From NCBI GenBank assembly GCA_036365515.1, contig CM070877.1:72228022-72292021 (forward strand): 64,000 nucleotides of DNA. The letters are read 5' to 3'. This document shows, piece by piece, positions 54,491 through 64,000 of this stretch; position 1 is the first letter of the stretch, and each line of letters opens with the position of its first letter. This DNA comes from Torymus aiolomorphi (taxonomy: Eukaryota > Arthropoda > Insecta > Hymenoptera > Torymidae). The position numbers and the translations under genes are program-made. The notes beneath the pieces were generated by a model. It ran no database searches, was not told where the DNA came from, and saw only the letters and a program-made list of their open reading frames with translations.

Positions 54491-55142
54491 ATATACACTT
54501 CACACTTGAGCGTCACTCATTTTGGAGCATTAACACTAATAAAATTAATAATAATTTTTTATATTAAAGAGTTGCGCTTAACCTATGAATAAAACCATAT
54601 AAATCGTTGCAAGCAACACTGGGAGTTACAATCGGTGATTTGAATTCCGCGGGCTGTATGACGTCAGATCTTCGTGGCTGCTGCCATCTCACGGAGAAAT
54701 TGGAAAGTCGGTCGTCAGAATGTAATGCACTACGGTAGTAAGTCGCTCGTGCCACATGGTTGAAACAAAAATAAAAATGCTGACTCACATTGACGGCTGG
54801 CCGGCACTTGTAAAGAAAAGTTGTTGCACTGCCCATGAAGTGGGGTTACCGTACTGCAAGAAGTCGTCAATGGAGTAGCAGGCAGATGCGAAGCGACCGA
54901 CAAAATACTCTCCTACAGCCCCAAGTGTTGCTGCTTGAGGTTATGTTGGTGTAGTGTTAGAGGAAAATAGTCCCAGGCTCATGAGATTGCAACAAATTAG
55001 TGTGTGCAATTCCTACTCAGAGAGCTTAAGAGCTGACGGGACCACTTTCCTGAAAAGAAACACTCCTCGGAGTGAAATTCGGTGAGTAAAGCAAAAAAAC
55101 AGCGGAGCACGAGACTAGTGTGCGCGAACTTACCGGGAGAGG

Positions 55143-55821
<679 letters not shown>

Positions 55822-56479
55822 CGGCACTTACAATTGGTGCGGAAAGTCGCTGTCGCCGGCCGTCTTTTCGCCCAGGTGCGTCAAACGACGGTCGCGCAGT
55901 GGGACAAAATGGTGATATTAGAGCCACAAATCTATAATTCCTACAAATTACAACGGATTTGCATGAAAATTTACATACAGGGATTTTGAAGGTCGCTGAA
56001 TTCAATAAAGGTGCCGAGATTTTCCAAATCCTAATAGTTGATGCAGTATAATCAGTATAACAGCTCAGATACCTATGTTGGCCTACAAGAACTTAAAATA
56101 AATATAAATCTGTCAACTTACAATAGTGAAAAATAATTTTGAAATCAATTATATGTTTTCAGGTATAAATTTTTTGATTAAAGTAAATAAATTAAAGTAT
56201 ATATATTATTTTAAATAGTACTATATGAAAACACGTTAAATACATACTTTATAAAATACATATTATTTACATATAATTACGTACGAATGTACAAACATGC
56301 ATTTAATAGATAATTATGCTTCGTGTCTCGTTCTTGAGATCACTAGGTAGTACCGCCAGTGTACACAGATGTCGCCACAAACTTCAGCTATCCCCACTTC
56401 TAAAACTCGGCTGCTGGCTCGCCCCGCCAGGCCGGCCGGTCTCTCTCGTCATAACGCTTTTTGTGCGCGTAGAGTGTGC

Positions 56480-56670
56480 CACGCTTTAGCTACATGGCGG
56501 TAGAAGAGAAGCCTTCGTTTTTCATCCTTTACGGAAGGATTATTGATGAAGATTTCCCGACCGCCGTATTCAACTGTGGAAGCAGATAAATAGTGCTTAA
56601 CCTTTCGGACGATGTCTCAGATTCAGAATCGTCATTATTTGGATTAATAAGTAAGTATACGTTCCAGGAC
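56480..56670 (+). other. Possible 5' exon of an unknown gene
   Basis: Following GC-rich, promoter-like DNA, a short frame at about 56494 (MAVEEKPSFFILYGRIIDED) ends after 31 codons. Another frame at 56593 is acidic (SDDVSDSESSLFGLI) and runs into GTAAGTAT at about 56650, a good splice donor. I do not recognise the product; it may be chance. Confidence 0.2.
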
Positions 56671-56860
56671 GTTTTTGTGCGGCGGCATGTTAACACGAGA
56701 AGTTATAGACATGCCGCCCAAATCTCAATGGACTGTAGTTATGCATGTGTAAGAGAAAAGAAAAAATATACTTCACTTATAAACTGCATAAACTATAGAT
56801 CTTTATTGTGTTCTTTTTAAGCCGTTAGACGGTTTGGGTTGTAGTCTCCGTTTTACGGCA

Positions 56861-57045
56861 AGCTCACAGGAGAGGTGAGACAGGTCGTATGTTTGACATA
56901 ACCTGTATTATCATGACTACATGATCCTTTGTTTGGCAGTGAGCTCACACGAGAGGTGAGACAAACTGTACATAACCTGTATTAACATGATCTTTTGTTG
57001 GCAGTGAGCTCACACGAGAGGTGAGGCAAACTGTACAATTTGACT
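56861..57045. repeat. Three-copy tandem repeat, about 60-75 bp
   Basis: GAGCTCACACGAGAGGTGAG followed by CATAACCTGTATTA-like sequence occurs three times with small changes. Confidence 0.7.
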
Positions 57046-59151
57046 AGAGTTATGTAATGCGTCTGGCTACAGACAGCACATAACCTAGATCTGCATATTG
57101 CTCTTCCAGATTCGCAAGTGAGTTGATAGATGGCGGCGAGGTAAACAAGAATCACAATCTCGCAACGGTAATGCAGCTTATGCTTACAAGAATCTGGTAG
57201 AGACAGAGTCTGAAAAGACAAATTAATTTTCAGAAAAACAAGGAAATGTTCGGAATTTAGTTACTGGTAATTTTCCTTATCTCATTTATAATGAGTAAAA
57301 ATAAATGATAGGCTTTTTCATTGAGTAAAAGACTATCGGTTTTATGCGATTACATTGCCAACTTATTCAAGGAAGAAACTGCCGAACATTTCGACGGTTT
57401 TTTCGCTTAAGCGCACTTAGATGGCTATGCCCGAATGTACGATTAAAGGAATATAATCTTCCTCCTAATTTCCTCAATGAGTAAGAGGCCGAGAACCATC
57501 TCAAGCGAGATACATAAGGGCGATGGGAGGAAAAAAGTCCCTGCACCAGAGAGAGCAGGTTCGTTTCCCAAATCAGGATCGATTTTACAGCAATACACAG
57601 TTCTCGATCTACTGCTTGTCTCGCTGAATACGAAAGATAGGCGCATGCAGCTAGTGCTATATAACTCATGTACTGAATGGTCATGAAGTTTAACCTTAAT
57701 GCTGAGCCATTGGAGTGTTACATTTTAAAGCATATTCTTAATATATAAAAATATATAGAAATATAAAAATCCTATTCTTGAACTATCGTCTTATCGATCA
57801 TGTAAGCAATCGAATAAAATTTTCGAGAAAAAGACAAACACAGGTGTGCGTGCGCGCCAGTTAACGTTAGCCATTATAAAAAAAAAAAAAAAAAAGACAA
57901 GCCGTAAGGACTGGTTCGTCTAAAGAAAATTTTATTTCTAATTTGAAAGCATTTGGCAAGAGAAATATTGGCGCGTGAAGCGCGTGCATGAATCTTTCTA
58001 GCCTGATCAAAGAATTGATAGAATAAAGTATAAAGGGTGCTTTGCGACCCCGCTCACTTCCTTTTCAATTTCTTATATATATTGCCAAGCAGTGCGCTGT
58101 CATGTTTTTGATGATCGTTAATTCTTTTTTTTTCATAAAATAGTACGATTCATGATTATATCAATCGATAGAGGAATAAATTATTGAAAACAAAAAATAA
58201 ATAAATAAATAAACATTTGTGTGCATAGCACTCCTATTAACGCAAAATTATATAATAATTACTTTGATTATAATAGTGTAATAAAAAGGTAATTGTAAAT
58301 GCATAGCATCAGATTCTTTAGAACGTTTTGAAAACAGGCTGACGTTCGTTGGTTATCATACTGGTTGTATACATGTAAATCAAAATGTGTGAAAATTTTA
58401 ATTTTAAGTTAATTAACGATAATTATCGTGGTTTGATTTCGAGTCTTTCAATATGGATTTCTTGCGGGTATAAAAGTGACTCTTCAAGAATTACGAGATA
58501 TCTAATTCAAACATTTCTGTTACTAAATTTTGTCAACGCGATTATCAACTTACAAATAATAATTATATTATTATAAAGAGTATAATTTATTCTTTACTCA
58601 TATGTATTACTGATAATGTTTTTAGTCAATTCTGACTAGATCCGTTGGGAGCAAGAAAGAAAATAAATCTCCCAAGATGTTAAATATTTGCGACGTTTCG
58701 TCGACGGATTTGTCGACCGTGAATACGATTAACAACTTAGATCATATTTATTACTCATTAGCTAAGGCTATATACATTTAAGGTTATTTATATATTTTTC
58801 ATATTTATTAATCAACCAAGATATCATAATCTTAAATTTTTTACTTTAAGTATTTGTTACGCTACTTAAAGTATATATATACTGCCTAATTTCTTACTGA
58901 CCTATGATACGGGTTCGAGTAATCGATGAATATTCAATTGTAGTTGATGTCTAGGTCTTATAAAGGCGTTTTTAACAACCCCTTCAAGATTCTTACAAAC
59001 TGATATGGATAAACTATTATTTGAATCAAGTAACTGGTGGACTCAGTCAACACCAAATCTATATCAAAATGTTATTTCGATGCTTTAGTTCGTCTAAATT
59101 TTTCTATAAAGGTAAAATATCAGGTGAATTATCGTAGATTATTTGTTTATA
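57046..59151. other. Interior of L, AT-rich, no recognised gene
   Basis: Frames are short and unrecognised. The interval contains a poly-A run near 57878 and a GACGAAACGTCGC motif on the minus strand at about 58690, the same tail as the hammerhead-like motif of Penelope-like element F, suggesting a degraded Penelope fragment. Confidence 0.4.
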
Positions 59152-59374
59152 CACTGGAAAAAAAAAATTTCCAATTGAATCATTTAAATACATTTTATTG
59201 AAAGAAATAGTAATTGAAAGAATTGAGGCGTCATTGAAGTTATTACACGACTCATTAATTCAAATATATATAATGATTGTCTTAATATTATATTATAATT
59301 CTCTTCATTTAATATTTTTGTTATCACATTGTGATTAAATATTTCATTGTCAGAAATAAATTCTTCTCTCAGTG
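59152..59374. mobile_element. Short CACTG-ended MITE M, 223 bp
   Basis: It begins CACTGGAAAAAA and ends CTTCTCTCAGTG; TA is present on both sides (59150-59151, 59375-59376). End sequence and 2-bp duplication resemble those of element N, so it may belong to the same superfamily. Confidence 0.45.
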
Positions 59375-60679
59375 TAGATAAAAGAAAACAAATTAATTTA
59401 GTTATTATTTGAATTGGAACTTTTCCTCCTTATTCAAGTAAAATAGAACGATAGTAGTGTCTATCCGTAATCTGACTTTAGTATTACTAAATACTTAGTA
59501 TTTTGTGTATTTAGTCAATATATATTTATATAAGAAAAAATCTCGCGAGTTTGTTGTGATAATTTAACATAATTATAATTCTTTTTTATGATTACAAAAT
59601 TCTAAAGAAATATCGTACATAGTCTTAGAGAACAAAGATATTCTACAAGAGTATGAGGTATGGTTGATTTCAGTTGGATTAATCAAATTATTAAGTGAAT
59701 AATAATAATAATAATAATAATAACAACAAGTTTTGAGAGACTCTAGTGATTGAATAATAATAATAGTCGTTTACTGTACATGTAAAAGATTTAAAAAGTT
59801 TTAAAACATTGCGTAATAATAACATCTTTTTCAATACGAGAAAATTACATAAAAATATAAGAAATACACAATATCCCTTCTTAAAGTGATGAGCGGCTAT
59901 GTTGAAGCATCTAAAGGTTTGATTTTGATTGGTCGATAAGAAGAAGGCGCGAAAAATTTACTGTTTGGAATTTAATGTTTGAATTTTTTTATGGAATTTT
60001 TACATTTAGAGTAGTATAAAAATGATTAAGTTCTGACTTTGAAAAAATTCTTAAATACGTTAAAAGTAAAACGTAATGAAGATAGCATAAATAACCTCAA
60101 AACAGAAAACTACGCGCGAAGCGTGTTTGAATATTGCTTGTACATTGAGATTTCAATGTGTCAACGACTAATTTTCAGTCTCCTCAATATCGTATCTATG
60201 TTATAATATCACAGTCAAAACCTAGAAACTAAAATGTTAGGTTTGAAAGTGTTTTAGTTCAGATGATTTAATTATTAAGATAAACAGTGGGATGTAGTTC
60301 GATTTTATAAACATAACTATTACATGTGGTAGATTCTGATAAAGCTAGTCCAGTAGCTGATTCTGATACTTAAAGTACTTAAGTTAAATAGTTTTCTTTT
60401 TCAAACGAAGTTCGTAATTATCTAGAATTTAGAATTACTGAAATAAAAGACTGAATAGTCACTCTGAACATCTACCTAGTGATCTCAAGAACGAGACACG
60501 AAGCTCGATCATAATTATGCAGAGGGTCTCGTTCGAGAAGATCACATCCCACCCTTAAATAAATTTTAATAAAAATTTATAACATAAAAATATATATAAT
60601 AACATATATTATTCATTTAACATTATCTTAAGAACGTTCCCACCCATTGATAACATATGGACAACATAGCAACTGTAAA
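59375..60679. other. Interior of L, right part
   Basis: No gene is supported. It contains an (AAT)n run near 59697-59722 and, at 60475-60545, a segment repeated at 60788-60840 in the same orientation (AATTATGCAGAGGGTCTCG-type sequence recurs inverted). Confidence 0.4.
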
Positions 60680-61399
60680 CTATATGACGAGAGAGACCGG
60701 CCGGCCTGGCGGGGCGAGCCAGCAGCCGAGTTTTAGAAGTGGGGATAGCTGAAGTTTGTGGCGACATCTGTGTACACTGGCGGTACTACCTAGTGATCTT
60801 CTCGAACGAGACCCTCTGCATAATTATGATCGAGCTTCGCCCGCCTTCGGCGGGCTCGCTCGATCGTCCAATTACATTGTATAAAAGAAATTATTATAAA
60901 AATTATTTTGCAATGAAGTGTGTATTTTTTTAATGTACTTTAAATAATTTCAAGTCAAGAATTTCTAAAATCTGTATATTATGACTTAAAAATTACTTAG
61001 TAATTATTACAAATTATTAATTTTTATTATTAAATTTTGCATTAAAAAATAACATTATTATTATATATTAATTTAATTATGTTTAATCATTAATTAATTT
61101 ATTTATTTTAATAAAAAAATTTATACCAGAAAACATATAATTGATTTCAAAATTATTTTTCACTATTGTAGGTTGACAGATTTATATTTATTTTAAGTTC
61201 TTGTAGGCCAACATAGGTATCTGAGCTGTTATACTGGTTATACTGCATCAACTGTTAGGATTTGGAAAATCTCGGCACCTTTATTGAATTCAGCTACCTT
61301 CAAAATCCCTAAATTATATACATAAATTTTCATGCAAATCCGTTGTAATTTGTAGGAATTATAGATTTTTGGCTCTAAAATCACCATTTTATCCCACTG

Positions 61400-61645
61400 T
61401 GGGCCGGTGTAACACCGGAGCAGACACAATGAGCGATTTAGTCTGGTCCAAAGCTGATTGCCCCGCCTCACCCCACACATACGCAACGTTGTGTCCCATT
61501 AGTTGGGTGAGCGGATCTGCGATCGTCGCAAAGTCGGGCAAGAACTTGCGGTACCACGACGCCATGCAAAGGAACCTTCTCAGCTATTTATTATTCTTCG
61601 CCGCCGGGTATTGCAAAATTGGGGTAATCTTGTCCGGGTGAGGCT
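61400..61645 (-). pseudogene. Gypsy pol fragment (RT to RNase H connection)
   Basis: The minus strand reads HPDKITPILQYPAAKN, then after a stop RRFLCMASWYRKFLPDFATI, ADPLTQLM and a SALDQTKSLIVSAPVL stretch. This is the RT thumb and start of RNase H of a Ty3/gypsy element. It ends exactly at the outer edge of structure L, so L or a rearrangement cut this element. Confidence 0.75.
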
Positions 61646-61659
61646 TAGAGCCGTCTCGG

Positions 61660-62235
61660 TTAACTTGTAAGGTTCGTTGGATAGGGGAGTGTAAGATAGG
61701 TTAATTGTCACCTTAGTACAATGGTAACTGTGAGCGCAAGCGATGATATGTCGATGGTCACTACTGCCGTTGTCCTCCGTCGTAGAGATAGTAATATGAT
61801 AAGATTATGTTAAATTCAAATAATAAGAAATCGAGTAAAATGTTAAGCTTTACTTATAATTTATGAAAAAAAAAGAAATTTCTTATGATTGATGATTATC
61901 ATTAAGTTAATCCAATAATATTCAATTTATTTAATAATGAGCAGACAATAAAACATGAATAGAATGATAATGTGTGACTCTTAGTTCATTTAATATTCAT
62001 CACTTATAATTAATTTGAAGGTGATAGGAGATAGGATATGGTGGATGACACCCTGGTATAATAATAATTATAATAATAAAATGTATAGTAAAAAAATATT
62101 TATTGAATACCCTTATTTGAGTAGGATCATAATATATATGAATGTACAAAATATATACTCACAAATAAAATTATTAAATCGTGATATTATATAAAGCAAA
62201 GAAAATATTCATTTATCCGTGTATATGATTATATA
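61660..62235 (-). repeat. LTR-like repeat, related to 24690-25270
   Basis: It shares TAAGGTTCGTT, a GAGCAGACAATAAAACATG-type stretch and TTTATTGAATACCCTT with the block inside gypsy C. It is probably the LTR of the adjacent gypsy fragment, cut by element P. Confidence 0.4.
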
Positions 62236-63540
62236 TAGGATGTTCAAAAAGTTCTGGAACGGCTAAATAACTCGTCAGGATAGCATTTTCGCTGAAAACA
62301 CTAAATGGGGAAAATTTAGGAGTTAAAAAAAGCTACCTGGTATAATTGCCATTTTCTGGGACCTACTACAACTTTGGGTCTTGCGAGTCCCAAGTTAAAT
62401 TTTTTAAGTGGGAACCCCCATTTTTTCCTCCAAATTCGTTTTCAGCAGCAAATTTTACGTTCAGATAGGCATTTTTTATGGCATCCTGTGCCAGTTTTTG
62501 GGCCTTTTGCGCCCAATGTATGTTTTTTCCTATAAAAATGTGTTATTTTACGTGGGTAATGGTTTTACAGCATATTCTCATATTTTATTCAAAAACAGGG
62601 CCTTATGGGACTAATATCGATTTTTTCTCCGATAATAAGTGGTTTAGGGGGTATTCCCACTTCATAATTCGAAATATCAAAGTTTGAGACCCAAAACCTG
62701 ATTTGGGCCTTATCAGCCTAATATCTGATTTTTTTTAGTGGTAAGTAGCTATAGGAAGCAACAATAGGACCCAAAATCAATTATCACTCAAAATGACAAA
62801 CTTGTGTAGAGAAAAGAAATATTGGGTCCGTAAGCCACAAAACATGGTTTGGGACTTCAATCTCAATGTCTCTGACTAGAATCTAAGAATTTGATGTAAA
62901 AGCACTATCCACTTAAAATAACACATTTTTAGAGGAAAAAACATACATTGGGACCAAAATTTTACCGCCGGCATTAGCATGACCCAATACACACCACTAG
63001 GACCTATTGCTGCTTCATATAGCTACTTACCACTTAAAAAATCAGATATTAGGCTGGTAAGGTCCAAATCAGGTTTTGGGTCGCAAACTTCGATATTTCA
63101 AATTATGAAGTGGGAATACCCCCTAAACCACTTATTACCGGAGAAAAAAATCGGTATTAGTCCCATAAGGCCCAAAAACTTGTTTTTGAATAAAATATGA
63201 GAATATGCTGTAAAACCACTACCCACGTAAAATAACACATTTTTATAGGAAAAAACACATTGGGCCCAAAAGGTCCAAAAACTGGCCCAGGATGCCACAA
63301 AAAATACCTATCCGAACGGAAAATTTGCTGCTGAAAACGAATTCAGAGGAAAAAAAAGGGGTCCCCATTTAAAAAATTTAACTTGGAACTCAAAAGGCCC
63401 AAAATTGTAGTAGGCCCCAAAAAACGGCAATTCTACCAGACACCTTTTTCAAAATCCTAAATTTTCCCTATTTAGTGTTTTCAGCGAAAATGCTTTTCTG
63501 ACGAGTTATTTAACCGTTCCGGAACTTTTTGAACACCCTG
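62236..63540. mobile_element. Mariner-like hairpin element P, 1305 bp, TA target
   Basis: Ends TAGGATGTTCAAAAAGTTC and, inverted, CAGGGTGTTCAAAAAGTTC, with TA on both sides (62234-62235, 63541-63542). Inverted arms of about 550 bp span 62236-62790 and 62960-63540. TA duplication and a GTTCAAAAAGT-type end fit the Tc1/mariner superfamily. No transposase is encoded. Confidence 0.7.
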
Positions 63541-63542
63541 TA

Positions 63543-64000
63543 TGAAGAGAAAAAGCAAAAGAAAAGAAAGACAGCGAAATAATACTGAAAAAAGGAAAGA
63601 ATAATCGCGAGTTATTCCCCACGCAAAAACAACAGACAAAAAGAATATATGGGAGCGTCCGCCAGAAACCAGCCAGCGGGCGCGCGGGACGCATTTTTCA
63701 TGCAAAACACGCTCTGTTCAACTCGCTCGTAATCGGATTCTGAGTCTCTCAGAAAAAAACAAGACATATATATCGATAGATTTTTTCCTGCTCTTTCCAA
63801 TGGTGCTATTGTTTTTACTCCGAAACTTTTTCTTCTGGTCGAAAATTCAAATTGAAAGTTCAGAGACATTTTTCTCAAAGTATATCATGTTTTTTTTCAA
63901 AATGCATATGAACATTCGAAAGTACAAGTCTTAAGCTACAAATCCCTAAATTTTCAAATTGGAGAAATGAAGGGCTCAAAAGTAACAAGATTAAAAAGAC
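63543..64000. other. Unassigned end of window
   Basis: GAAGAGAAAAAGC.. may continue the LTR-like repeat interrupted by P. The last 250 bases are AT-rich with no recognised gene. Confidence 0.3.

Larger units (their letters stand above)
55897..61399. mobile_element. Long-inverted-repeat structure L, 5.5 kb
   Basis: Left arm 55897-56458 and right arm 60680-61399 are inverted copies; both outer ends read CAGTGGGA[CT]AAAATGG. The outer 310 bp are about 90-95% alike, a middle part is replaced by unrelated AT-rich DNA, and the inner 112 bp are identical. The interior has no transposase that I recognise. No target duplication is evident (left flank GGTCGCG, right flank TGGGCCGG). It may be a foldback transposon or two inverted copies of one repeat. 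Confidence 0.6.

Overview
The window looks like intergenic or intronic DNA from an insect nuclear genome, possibly hymenopteran, although nothing here proves the order. Support comes from insect-type non-LTR elements, Ty3/gypsy and BEL/Pao remnants, a Penelope-like element, many hairpin DNA transposons, and strong AT bias with GA/TC, GATA, TA and GT microsatellites. There are no operons, tRNA or rRNA genes, or CRISPR arrays. Nearly all open reading frames belong to decayed transposable elements. Only one short stretch looks like a host gene: an exon at about 49.70-49.82 kb matching the start of the BRO1 domain of ALIX/PDCD6IP.

Layout: 0-4.6 kb holds satellite-like repeats, a nonsense-broken fragment of a multi-copy arthropod protein family, and a rearranged minus-strand non-LTR element (K') among GA/TC-rich DNA. 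4.6-11.5 kb is a decayed plus-strand gypsy element (Q) whose 3' LTR region carries a Transib-like MITE (9874-10444). 11.5-18.0 kb is an old Jockey-like LINE (B) split by a younger one (A). 18.0-18.9 kb is a gag-protease remnant. 18.9-28.3 kb is a second gypsy element (C) with a recognisable primer-binding site, polypurine tract and 3' LTR, interrupted by a CACTG-ended minisatellite element (N) and an LTR-like block.

28.35-47.5 kb is a nested stack. A LINE (D, 14-bp target duplication) is split by an LTR element (E, target duplication TAGA). E contains an inverted pair of Penelope-like copies (F, 13-bp duplication), and F contains a solo LTR (G, duplication ACCAG). A second insertion (I) in D holds a foldback element with 28-bp minisatellites in both arms (H) and a 176-bp-period satellite.

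47.5-64 kb contains BEL/Pao fragments, a palindromic element (J), the ALIX exon, a near full-length minus-strand non-LTR element (K) in a tandemly duplicated TC-microsatellite locus, a 5.5-kb long-inverted-repeat structure (L), a gypsy pol scrap and a TA-flanked mariner-like hairpin element (P).

Relative ages follow from the nesting: B before A; D before E before F before G; C before N. The exact target duplications and mostly open frames of A, E, F and G suggest fairly recent activity. Q, C, B and D are dead. I see no defence, biosynthetic or other multi-gene system. The most unusual items are the RSS-like ends of the Transib MITE, the nested stack, the minisatellite-bearing foldback elements and the apparent TC-microsatellite association of the K family. 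All boundaries come from reading by eye and can be a few bases off unless a target duplication is quoted.
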